The notes under the pieces: model-generated
The model's input: the letters and a program-made list of their open reading frames with translations, nothing else
What the model was told of the DNA's origin: nothing
The model's database searches: none
Shown here: piece after piece, positions 12,501 through 22,569 of the stretch
How the letters are laid out: every line of letters starts with the position of its first letter
Position numbering within the stretch: position 1 is the first letter of the stretch
Translations under genes and position numbers: made by a program
NCBI RefSeq assembly: GCF_000275845.1
Contig: NW_006766966.1
Location: 38,104 to 71,808, forward strand
DNA: 33,705 nucleotides
Reading direction: 5' to 3'
Source of the DNA: Dichomitus squalens LYAD-421 SS1
Taxonomy: Eukaryota; Basidiomycota; Agaricomycetes; Polyporales; Polyporaceae

Positions 12501-15006
12501 ACCAGATCACCGAATCTACCAGCCAGCGTTGACAGCGCGGAGGCCGCTGGGCTCCACAGCGGACGCAGGTTGACCTTCAGCTGGGCTGACAACCAATGAG
12601 CAATACGGTGCTCTCAGGAGCAAAACAAGAACGTACCGATCAACCAACGCGCGCATATTTCCGCCGCGACGTCATCGCCATCCTTCACCATCAGCGGCAG
12701 CCTCCCGATGCGGAGCACGCGCTCGCGCACGCCCTGCACGTCGATGGAGATTTCCTCTGCTTGGAGAGCCTTCTGGAGGAGCTCTGCTGTTCCTTCGGGG
12801 GCTTGAACAAGCGGCGAGGTCAGGATACGCAACGCATTGAGTCGTAGCGAGCGCGAATGGGATAGTAGCGAGTCCTTCAGCAACTTGTAGACCGGGTCGA
12901 GGACACGCGGCGTGGTGTCGGGACGACTGGAAAAGGACACCAGGAGTGAATACATAGGCGGTTCCGGTCAGATGTCGTACGTACCTCGAACGCACGAGCT
13001 CCGCCAACCCCTCAAGCGCCGTGCCCGACCACCCCCACTTCTCGACCACCCTCCCAGCCCACCGAGGCAGATCCACGAGGCTCCCCCACTCCTTTACAGG
13101 ACGCTCCGCGATGCACTGCGCACACGCACCAATCACCCACGCCGAGTTGGCATATGTCGCTTCGTACTCCGCGCGCGGATCATGCTCCGAGTCTTCCCAC
13201 AATGCGAGCTCGCGGTCGATGATGTTGACGAGAAGCTTGGGAAGAGACGGGAGGAGGTCGGCGAGCGCGAGGACGTGCGCGAGCACCCGCGCCTGTGTCC
13301 AAGCGTTCAGCCAACTACGGCGTGACAAATGAGAGATCGTACGCACATTCTCCTCAGAACGCTCCCACCCTTCCAATCTTCTCTCGACCCACGTCCACAG
13401 CCTCTGCTTCCACACCACATCCATCTCCCCCAGCCTCTTCTCACGATGGAGCGCCGCTAGCAATTCGAGCGTCTCCCCAGAATGGCTCTCCAGCAACTTG
13501 TGCGTGTTCGCAGAGACATAGGGTAGCGCGACGAGCTTCCACCCGCCCCAAGATAGCTCCGAGAGCGCGCCGGTGAGCTCGATCCCAAGCAACGGTCGCT
13601 CCCAAGCATGCGCGAGGACCTTGCGCGCGTGCGCCATCCAGAGCGACATGTCCCCCGCCGTGAGCGCGCTAGTGGCGAATTTGAGGAGTGCGGAATGGAG
13701 GACCTCGGACGTGGGGATGGAGGGGTACTCCGAGAGAAGCGCGCTCAGTTGCTTGTCTAGGAGAGGACATGAGGTCTGGCTATTTGCAGGAAGAGGACCG
13801 AAGGAACTCACGGGACATCCGGGAGCCCTGGCGAACGGAGCACACGATGCTGATCGCTTCGAGGGCGCGGCGGACTCGTTCCTCGTCCGCGGACTTCACG
13901 ACCTCCGCAAACCGGTCGACGATCGCTTCGGAAACGGGTGAGAACTGGTCTGCGCTCTTGCAATGATGGATGAGCGCAGTGAACACCCGCCGGATAAGGG
14001 TGTACGCCTCCTCTTCAGCATCGCAGGTCAGGTAGAATTGCAGGAGGGGGCAAACGAGACTCGACGTGACCGTGTGCAGCGTTTGGGAAACGGACTAGGG
14101 GATAGTGAGCGATGCACGAGGATCACGCTGGTGATACACGCACCTTGCAAGCCGTCACGAACGTCCACGCACACACGTCACCCAGACCTCCCGTAGAGCT
14201 CGACGCAACAACCCTCACGGCGTCCTCCCTCAGAGCCACCTTGAGCCGGCGGAGCACGGCGCCCCAGACTTCCGCTGTCGCCCGCTGCACCTCAGGATGG
14301 CATTGCGGGAGGACTTCGCAGAACGCGTTCCACGCTTGTTGGAGCAGCTCGGAATCAACAGAGGGTACGAGGACGTATTTGAAGAGAGCAGAGAAAGTGG
14401 CCAGAAGCGCAGTGAGAGCCTCTGCGGACAGGGAGCGGGGAAGTAGTTTCAGGAGTCGTCTGAGAACGCGAGGGTATTCCGGGGCGAGGGTCGTTCGCAG
14501 GTCGTGTGCGAGCTTTTGGAAAAGACTACGTACACCATTCGCAATCGGTTCTCGGGAGAGCAAGGAAGGGTACGCACTCTAAGATGGCCCGCAGCCCTTC
14601 GTCATCGCTCTTCGCTAGTGCTTCAAACCACTGCTCGAGTATCTCCTTCCAGTTGTGCAGCAGCAGAGGCATCGAGGCGGATAGCGGGTCGGCATCGCGA
14701 GCGAATTTGAGGAAGGCGGGGGCGAGGTTGAGATCTTGCCAGTGGAGGAGGGCTTCATGGAAGTGCGAATCAGTGTCCTACAACGCAAATGAGCCATGTT
14801 TCCATTCACGTCGATTATCGCTAGCTTACGGTGAGCTCTTGATCGAATTTTGTTTGGTCAAGGGCGGAAGGTAGGTGGACGCTCTTTAGAGTGTCCTTGT
14901 AGGATTCGTGCTGCGATTTCTCGTCAGCCGTATATTCATATGAGTTATCCATGCCTGCGCGTACCTTGAATCGTTTTGCTGGACGCTGTTGTGGGTGATC
15001 TTCCAT
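6597..15006 (-). CDS. UTP20: UTP20, SSU processome HEAT-repeat protein (2607 aa, 12 exons)
   Basis: Utp20/DRIM is a U3 snoRNP and small-subunit processome component in the nucleolus, needed for 18S rRNA maturation. Exons: 15006-14830, 14777-14578, 14525-14144, 14094-13812, 13756-12985, 12926-12637, 12585-12293, 12237-8816, 8761-7150, 7096-6943, 6890-6748 and 6692-6597. They sum to 2608 codons with every phase consistent. Family hallmarks run in order: basic KRFK N-terminus; DTDSHFHEALLHWQD; FQKLAHDLRTTLAPEYPR; KVNLRPLW; LGLKRLADF; DEEANFFNNIHHIQIHRR in the central DRIM region near residue 1500; NNSFR joined to FVVFGLELFNTAYRR; LSYQAR; WSQQPAAVLKWFAAM; EDDTVRDPQM; and a Lys/Arg-rich tail. The length lies between yeast (about 2490) and human (about 2785). 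The 54-nt intron 8 (8762-8815) has no stop and keeps the frame, so it is easily missed. Everything looks intact. Confidence 0.95.
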
Positions 15007-15695
15007 GTTGGACGGAGAGGAAGAGTGAGCAACTCTCAGAAGCGGAAAATCTGGTCCAGTTAACGCTCACAAGTCCTTTGCTTGTGAGTTTGACAAGTAT
15101 GGCTTACGTGATATTGGTGGCCATCTATAGCCAATTCAAACCAGATAACAAATCAAGTAATGTATCAGTATTCCTATCGTCTTCTGTAAACTCTTATTCT
15201 ACCCCCATCCTCCGATGCTTTTGTAACCCGCGCAACAACGTCGACGCGATGCAGTCCAGGTGCGTACAAATTGGCAATCCCCTGCAAATCAAACAGTTGA
15301 CAAGTGATGTTGATGGGGGGGCAAGGGCGGGGCAAGCCGCAGACGTCAGCGTACGAGATCCAGAACACATCACAGACGGTTTCAGGCAGAGATATATATT
15401 GACCGCCCGACGCCCACTGCGCCCGCGAGCTCCCACCTTTTCTACCGGGTCAGTATCCTACACACTCCTTTCTTTACCTATCTGTCTCTTAGGCCTTCCA
15501 GCCTACGCCTTACGCTTTTGCGTCAGTCCTTGTCCTTCACGTCCTCTTAGTCGATAAATTACGTGACGGTGAGCTTCGGCTTCCAAATTCGCGCGGGCGT
15601 GTGATCTGACGGAACGCGGACCTTGGACTGTTTGAGCAGGTCATCCCGCGGCCAACGACCTTGTCAGACCTGTCGTTTCTCACCCCCCTTCCACC
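15007..15695. promoter_or_regulatory. Divergent promoter region, UTP20 and PPxY membrane protein
   Basis: These 689 nt separate the two start codons, which face away from each other. A TATA-like run TATATATT lies at 15393-15400, about 300 nt before the plus-strand ATG. Pyrimidine-rich tracts follow at about 15460-15545 and could include a leader intron. No protein-coding frame is supported. Shared control of the two genes is inference from layout only. Confidence 0.45.
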
Positions 15696-16815
15696 ATGTC
15701 GACCACGGCGACCCCGAGTCCCTCCGCCAATGTAAGCTCGTCACAATCGCACTCAGCAACAGCGTTGGCTTTAGGCATCTCCCTCGCTGTCGTTGCATCT
15801 ATCGTCTTCGGCGGCCTTGCGGTCTACTTCGTGCGGAGACATATGCGGCGGAAGAAGGCTCAGGAGCGCGTCGAGGAAATCTCGTCACATAGGCGGACAT
15901 ACATGGTTTCAGTCGACCCTTCGCATCTCGCTGCAAGGGTAACGCCTTTCGGGGTTGGGGTGAATGCGCCGGACGTTGAGGTGCCAAAGTTCGGTGAGTC
16001 TTCGTGTCCTGAGTATTCTTCCCCCCCTCCGGATCTTTTCGCGGTTGCTTGTGATGTTTGACGCACCTCTCGCGAGCCTGTGCGGGGTTTTCTCTGCCAA
16101 TACTGCAAACATCATCTGTCTCAGATGCGCACCGACTACGGTCAACGTGTGACAGTCAGCGGCGGATGGATGTGCGAGACATGAGCATGTGGATGGCATC
16201 TTCCGGCGGGGCTGGATATGGGAGCATAGCTGTTGAAGCGGAACCGCATAATGCGGGAGCGCAAACAGCCAAGTTGATCCCGGTCATGAAGCACGCCCCT
16301 GCAATGCAGTTCCCAGTTTCGCGCCCTCCATCGCGTCAGATGTCGCGCGTGCAGCGCAGATAGCAGGAAGATAGATGGTACGGACGCGTCGTGCGAATCC
16401 CATGTTCAGCGTCCTTGCAATTGCTTCCGCTCCTACACCAACTCGACCATGCTCACTTTGCGCTCACACCCATCCTTCCCGCTTACATCACTTTTCTCTT
16501 ATACATTCACGCGCTGACCCGCTATACGTAGTGCACACCCCTGGGGAGAATATGCGTGTCGCGTATCGGCGTTCTGATGGTGGGTGGTCCTTCCACCAAA
16601 CAACGCCACAGCCTTCAGTCGACCTCCAACGCGAGGCGACGACGTCGACTATGTTCCGCTTGTGCCCAAGTCAAGGAGGCACGAAGGAGAAGAAGCTCCG
16701 TCCTGGGGAACTAACGACGCGCGGGTACGTCGAGCCTGACGTCGAGGGCAACCCTCCTCCTGCGTACTACCATGACGAAAGCGTGTTCAGCGATAGCACG
16801 AGTAACGCCGCGTGA
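15696..16815 (+). CDS. Small single-pass membrane protein with PPxY tail (193 aa)
   Basis: The preferred model has two exons, 15696-15993 and 16532-16815, joining in phase 1 as VPKF-V-HTPGENMRVAYRR to give 193 aa. Seen: a short Ser/Thr-rich N-terminus, one transmembrane helix (about residues 22-46), a basic stop-transfer stretch (RRHMRRKK), and a C-terminal tail with PPAY at 175-178. PPxY motifs bind WW domains, so an adaptor for a Rsp5/NEDD4-type ubiquitin ligase is possible; that is inference. The intervening 538 nt is about ten times the usual intron here. An alternative model splices to an exon at 16125-16363 (strong CTGTCTCAG acceptor, also in frame), stops at TAG 16361-16363, and gives 178 aa without the PPxY motif. 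I do not recognise a named gene. Confidence 0.7.
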
Positions 16816-17364
16816 ACGCGACTTCTGGATGATGATTGCTCATAGTCATGCGCTCGCTATACACCTATGATGTCCCCTCACGCTATGTTTTGCACCATGC
16901 TATACGCTGCTCGCCAACACGCTATCGGATCGCCCATGCTCTCTATGCGTATTTATCGGACGCAGTAATTGCCGCTCATTTGTATCTATCCCCTACCCCT
17001 CTTCTCCTCCGTTCTCTTCAAAGTCGCAAGCTCCCTCTGTCCTAAAGGATTCGGGAGTCAGTTGTAGCCAAAACCGCTCGATCTCGAAGTTGAGACGCGT
17101 TCCCTCGGGCTACGTCCGTTCTTTTGATTCTATTTATCGTAGATTCAATCCTCTTCGCCTTAGAGCGCAGACGCGCTGATTTCTCTTTTGAACGCACTTG
17201 AAGTAGCACTTATGTAGTTGTATCCGGATAATTGTTGTCTGGTGCTTGATTGGAGCCAAGACTGAGTACGTGTGTCCTCTCGTTATGCATGTGTAAGCGC
17301 CTACATATGCGGAAGCTAGGGCTCCGGAGCATCGTTTCCTCTGCCCTCGACTCCTCACCTTATC
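16816..17364. other. Intergenic between PPxY protein and SRP72
   Basis: This 549-nt stretch should contain the 3' untranslated region of the membrane protein and the SRP72 promoter. I see no gene, and no clear TATA box close to the SRP72 start. Confidence 0.5.
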
Positions 17365-18826
17365 ATGCCGCCCAGACCGGCAACGAAGCCGACAACGAAG
17401 TCGGGCCCACAGAAGTCAAGTCCAGCAAAGTCCAGCAGGACGTCCCGCCAGAAGGCCGCCCCGAAGCAGCCCCTCCCCGTCGCGGACCGCCTCAAAAGAC
17501 TTTTCACGTCGCTCTGCGCGCAGATCGACGGCGGGCACTTTGCGAACGCGATCAAGACGTGCGATAAGAGTGGGTTCCTTGTCGGCTCGCATGCGAGGCT
17601 TCGAGGTGGCTTGGTAACGCTGATCGGACGACAGTCTTGCGCCTTGACAAGCACGACCCCGACGCGCTACAGACGAAGCTCTTCCTCCTCCTCCAGACGG
17701 ACCAGTATGCCGCTGCGCTCGCGATGGCCGATGCCCCGAGCGGGCTTCCCGGCGATACGGAGAGTACGGTGAAGGATCATACGTTCGAGAAGGCGTACTC
17801 GCTATACAGGCTGCACAGGGAGGCGGATGCGTCGGAGGCCATGAAGGAGCTCAAGGATAGGAGCGATGAGGTGGACAGGGGTGTGTTGCACCTAGAGGCT
17901 CAGCTGGTACGTTTCTCATCTCTGGCATGCTAGCGGGAGGTTGGCTGAATGGGATGTGTTGTAGGCGTATCGGCAGGGGAATTACCAGACCGCATTTGAG
18001 CTGTACAACCAGCTGCTCGATACCGCAGACCCAGTACGTTATGTGTCTCATGGAGTTCTCGATGCTCCCCGCATCGCTTGGGAGGTGGAGGTTCGAGCCA
18101 GGGGTGCGGATGCGAGATGTCTGAAGGTTCCCTCCAGGCGACCGCGCGATATCGCGTCGGCATTCATACGCTTGATCTTAAGCCCGTAACGCTTCGGCCC
18201 CGTTGAGACCGTGCGGCCAGTCCACCTATGAGGGCGAGCATTCGATGAATGCCGTGCGCTGTCGCATCACGCAAGGTGGACTCATACAACGCGCAGCCGG
18301 CGAAGGGACCGCGTCCTCACCTGTCACGAGGACCCTGCCTGTCATTTGCATGCCCTTGCGCTAACCATCCCCTCCCCTCTCCCACTCCCAGAACTCAGAA
18401 GAGCACTCCGACATCCTCACGAACCTTGAAGCGGCACAGAAGCACGTCGACTTCCTCACGTCCGGCTTCCTCCACGCGCTCGACGCGCTCCCCCCGGCCG
18501 TCTCGAGCACTCTCGAATCCGCACCGCCGCCAGTGGCGCAGCCCCACCAACAGCAGCAGGCCGTGCTCGCGTCCGCGCAAGCCCCCTCTGAGACGCAGAA
18601 ACCACGGAAGGTGCGGATGAAGCGCGTGCCGAAGGGTGTCGTGCCCGGGGTCACGCCACCTCCGGATCCGGAGCGGTGGCTGAAGAAGAGCGAGCGGACC
18701 ACGTCTGGGCAAGGGGGCAGACGGAGGAAGGGTGGTGCGGGTGGTGGGGCGACCCAGGGCGCTATGGAGTCTACCGGAGGTGCTGGGGGCAAGAAATCTG
18801 GTGGGGGTAAAGGGAAGAAGAAGTAG
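17365..18826 (+). CDS. SRP72: Signal recognition particle subunit SRP72 (326 aa, compact)
   Basis: SRP72 binds the S domain of the SRP RNA together with SRP68 and helps target ribosome-nascent chain complexes to the ER. Exons 17365-17569, 17635-17906, 17965-18033 and 18392-18826 give 326 aa. A basic N-terminus is followed by TPR-type helices (IDGGHFANAIKTCDK, DPDALQTKLFLLLQ, AYRQGNYQTAFELYNQLLDT, EEHSDILTNLEAAQ). The diagnostic SRP72 RNA-binding signature PDPERWL lies at residues 273-279, then a Gly/Lys-rich tail ending KGKKK. The human protein is about 670 aa; here the central TPR array between NLEAAQ and PDPERWL is replaced by about 70 low-complexity Pro/Gln/Ala residues. This may be typical of basidiomycetes. 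Intron 3 (18034-18391) is 358 nt, unusually long. Confidence 0.9.
18219..18282. repeat. Nested inverted repeats inside SRP72 intron 3
   Basis: Arms AGTCCACCT (18219-18227) and AGGTGGACT (18274-18282) are perfect 9-bp complements. Within them lies a second hairpin, GCATTC/GAATGC, at 18238-18252. This could be a folded intronic RNA element or the remains of a small insertion. No known family was recognised. Confidence 0.5.
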
Positions 18827-19835
18827 GCACGGGGGACCGGAAGGGTAGACGGCGCTGTAACGTGGTTGGTGTACAAAGGTTTAGGCGAGTCGGTGATCTC
18901 TTCTGTCACTGACATGCCGCGATTGAACCTGGTACATGCAGGGTTGTGTTCGCCAGCGTGTCATTGATTAAGGTTGCCTCGTGTACGTATATTGTGCATT
19001 GTATTAATTATGGTGCTGATCACAGCAGACTCCCAATTACCGACCTCGTGCTGCGGGGGAAGGTTTGCGGCCGTTCGATGGACCCAATCACGATTGCGCG
19101 TTATCAGCATTGTCTTTGTCCATCTCCTTCATGAACCAGCCCGGTAAGGTGGCAATTCGTCCACCTGGCTTGAAACGCCGTCGGGAGTCCCATCCTTGGC
19201 GTCCAGATGTGGACACGTGAATGCGCGTGGCGTTCGCGAGGTCGAAGACCATTTTGCGCGAGGTCGTTCAGGCCAGGCATAACTCGGTAGGCGAGGTCGA
19301 GTCTGTGAAGAGTCGGACGTCCACGCGCTTGGATGAATGGATCTTGGAGGATGGTGCTGAAGGCCCGTTCCTTGCACTTGCGTTCATGAAGACGGGAGTA
19401 CTGCATAATATTGCCGTGGCATTGCTATGACTTCTGGAGAAACCTCATACAAGTCATGAAGGGGTTACCGTTGCTCCTGGGGACACCAGTCTCGGGAGTG
19501 CACCTCGGAGATGCGAGTGCGGGTTCAAAGGAAGACGGGTTTCTCCATCTCCGCTGCGAAACCTTGTACAAGCCTTGTCATAATTATCATGACGCTCATG
19601 ATCCAGATCGCTATGTCGGTCTTCCATTGTCGATGTCAGACAAGCATGTTTCTTCCTGCCCTAACAGTCTAGGCGCGTGTTCGCCGCTCCAACACCTCGC
19701 GTTTCCGCATACAAGAGCAGACGTGCAGCGGACTTGGAGCCCTCAGCACTGCGGTCTCCTCCAGAGTCCTCAAGCTTCAGCCGAGCATTCGCTATACACT
19801 TCTAACGTCCACCATTCAGACCCACCACAACAGAA
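18827..19835. other. 1-kb intergenic stretch, possible gene remnant on minus strand
   Basis: No intact gene was found. On the minus strand from about 19390 to 19086, one frame reads protein-like sequence (RVDVRLFTDSTSPTELCLA, then after a single TGA, RRRFKPGGRIATLPGWFMKE). It could be a broken gene fragment or chance. The promoter of the phosphatase-fold gene must lie at the right end. Confidence 0.35.
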
Positions 19836-21597
19836 ATGGCTCACCACGACGTCCTCGGCGCTGTCATCCTCGCTCGTAACGGCGACCGTACTCAGTGCTT
19901 CCAGCACCCCATCACCCAGAAGCCGGGGCCTACCCGTAGTACCCCGCTCGGTGAGGTGCGTCTGTTTCCAATTCGATGTCGTGTCTCCTTTTCTTCCTCT
20001 GTATTATCCGTTACACTGCGATGGAGGGCTAAGTGACGTGCTTTCACACGTAGGTTCAAGCGCATCAGCTTGGTCAATACCTTCGCGGCATCTATCTTGA
20101 TCCATCGTCCTCATCACACATCCGCGGTATTCACTCCGACCTCGTTGATCTCACCGAGGTCGCCGTCCGCGTCAAGGTCGGTGGCGAGGGCGCCGCGGTC
20201 TTCGACTCCGCCACCGCGCTCCTCCAGGGCCTCTTTCCCCCGAACCCGGACAACAGGATCACGCTCGCGAACGAGACGACGGTCGTCGCGCCCCTCGGGG
20301 GCTACCAGTACGTTCCTGTTGAGACTGTGGAGCCCAGCAACGACCGCTCTCTCGAGCCGTGGACAGACTGTCCGGTAAGTCCGTTCGTGGTTGTCAGTTT
20401 GAGGGAGAGCGTTGTGAAATAAAGATTTGGAAATTCAGGCGTTCCAGAACCATGTCCAGAAGATGTACGCATCGTCCGAATTCAAGGAGGCTTCAAAGGC
20501 TGCCCAGCCTTTCTTCCATGCGCTCAGAGACTTCGCGTTTGGCCAGGAGCTTACCCTCGAGAACGCGTACAACGTACGTCCAACACGCTACCACGTTGCA
20601 TCTGCGTTACAGTCTCTAACGTGGATCTATTTCCACTCAGGTTTGGGACTTCGTTCAGGCGGGATTGATTCACAACAAGACGTACGCTCACCGCCTGCCG
20701 CCCACGTTTATTGAGCAGGCGCGTGGCTTTGCCAACCTGCGCGAGGATCTGGTCTACTCCGACAAGCAAATGGGTGGTATCGGAAACAGTGAGGCTCCCT
20801 CACCATAGAAGTGAAAAGGAAAGGGGGAAATTGCTGACGATTGCGGTAGTTGCCAGCAGGACCGCCCTCAGCTCGATCCTCAAGGCCCTGCAGCGCATTG
20901 CTTTCAACGGCGACCCGCTCCAACTGATGGTCATCCAGACGACATACCAGCCTTTCATCTCGTTCTTTCACCAGACCGAGGTCGTGAAGTCCCACCCCGA
21001 GCTTGCAGCCATACGTAAGTGTCCACTTTTTTCGCCGAGCCTACCAGCCTAACGTTGCTCACAGCCGACTTCGGCTCCGCGCTCGCGATCGAGCTCCGCC
21101 GCGGTCCCCCTCCGGACGCTCGCGACTTCCTCCGCTTCAAGTTCCGTAACGGCACGACCGACGACTTCGAGACGATCCACGTGTTCAAGCACCGCGAGGA
21201 TATTCCGCTCACCGAGTTCATCTACCGTCTCGAGAATTCAGTCATCAACAGCAATCGCGAGTGGGCGCAGGCATGCAGCGCGTCGTCCTCGACCGTCCAG
21301 GCGGCCTGGACGAAACTTGGGCTCCCCGAAGGCGCGACGACCGGCAATGCGACCGCTGACGCTGCTGTCGGCTTCGTTCTTGCGTGCGTGATGTTCCTCG
21401 GGTTGTTCTTTGCTGCGAAGTTCGTTCGTGGCAGGAGGGCCGTGCGCCTTCGCGGTCCCGAGGTGCGTATCCCTGTTTGTACGTGTTGAAAGTGGCGACG
21501 GCAACTAACTATGGAACATTGATAGGAGAGCCTCTCGTCCGTCCCTTCCGAGAACGTTGTTCAGGGTCGCGATGGCAAGGCAGCTACTCGCTACTAA
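19836..21597 (+). CDS. Histidine-phosphatase-fold membrane protein lacking the catalytic His (452 aa, 7 exons)
   Basis: Exons 19836-19955, 20054-20374, 20439-20573, 20641-20788, 20850-21014, 21065-21462 and 21526-21597 give 452 aa plus TAA. The layout matches fungal histidine acid phosphatase-like proteins: an N-terminal loop motif followed by TPLGEVQAHQLGQYLRGIYL, GGEGAAVFDSATALLQGLFP, PLGGYQYVPVETVEP, LPPTFIEQARG and GIGNIASRTALSSIL. The family's RHGDR motif reads RNGDR here (residues 14-18; codon AAC), so the nucleophilic His that forms the phospho-enzyme is Asn15. One hydrophobic helix at about 396-416 followed by RGRR suggests a C-terminal membrane anchor with a short basic tail; no signal peptide is evident at this start. 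If expressed it should be a pseudophosphatase. The intact frame over seven exons argues against simple decay. A base-call error at one position is the main alternative. Confidence 0.85.
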
Positions 21598-22566
21598 GCA
21601 GCTCGCAGATCAAGGTTGTTCATGTAACATCTGACTAGGACAATTTCTTGTGAAGGACGTTATGTAATAGTGATGTCTTGGGTAGCCTTTGTACGTTGTC
21701 TCTCATGGATTGTAATACTATCGGATCGTTGGCACAGCATGCATCTATGTATGTCACCCCAATGATGCTCAGATCATGTGCGTACATGAAAGCTGGGTGC
21801 CCTGGATAGGCAACGAGTACTCTTTATTCAATTATCAATCTTCTGTCAGGCCTGGACATATAGAGTACTCGAGGTCTGCGTCCGAATCGGTTTGGTCCAG
21901 GTGCCAATGTCACCAGACATCAGAAAAACCTGCGCAGGTCTTAGAGTGCCGAGTAAGACCTTTCAGAGCTCTAAGAGCTGCCTTGTAAGGGAATTTATAG
22001 GCGTCTACGCACCGCCACCCGTTAGCGCGCAAGATCTGTAAGAACTCGTTTAAGAGGTCGGATTGTGTCACCGACACCAGGTGCACAAAGCGTCCAAAAG
22101 CCCCCACAGCTCTCATGCATGATTGCGGGTAGCCAGGGATGCTCTCTGCCTGATTTGAAGGAGAACAGACGCCGGAAAACTGCAGGATGCAGAGCGCAAG
22201 TTGGCGGGAGGTGCCATTTAAGAGTTTTCAGCACTCAGAGATTGTCGGTTTTACTGATGCGAGGGTGTCATGGGTATGACACATTAGTTAATACTTAGTA
22301 CCTTCAGCGCAGCAACTCTCGCAATGCAACACCTGAAAATGCCCTCGGCGACTCGAACGTGGAACGTATACCGGAGGTTCCCGAAACAAGGACAGCAGCC
22401 TGGTCGAAGTGTTCGTCCTTCACGTCATCAGTACTCGAACAAGAAAGACGCGCTGGGCAGAAGAAGCGCCATAGAGATACCGGCAGCGCTAATTGTCCGT
22501 CGTGCGATCAGTCTCTGCCTTCCTGATATGCTTGGGCCTCTTTCACGGTTCCCAGCAACTCTCGCG
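21598..22566. other. Intergenic before F-box gene B
   Basis: No gene was recognised. The right part (22324-22566) is open in frame with F-box gene B and could encode an 81-residue N-terminal extension starting MQHLKMPSATR. I prefer the downstream start because it aligns with the start of the paralogue. Confidence 0.5.
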
Positions 22567-22569
22567 ATG
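22310..22569 (+). repeat. Direct repeat of a start-codon context (two 17-nt copies)
   Basis: CAGCAACTCTCGCAATG at 22310-22326 and CAGCAACTCTCGCGATG at 22553-22569 differ at one base. Each ends in an ATG, and the two ATGs are 243 nt (81 codons) apart in the same frame, both leading into F-box gene B. Confidence 0.8.

Noticed and set aside
13316..13347. A GTGCGT...GCCGTAG segment in UTP20 exon 5 that looks like an intron
   Set aside because: It is only 32 nt, shorter than any intron here, and removing it would break the reading frame, which is open straight through and UTP20-like on both sides.
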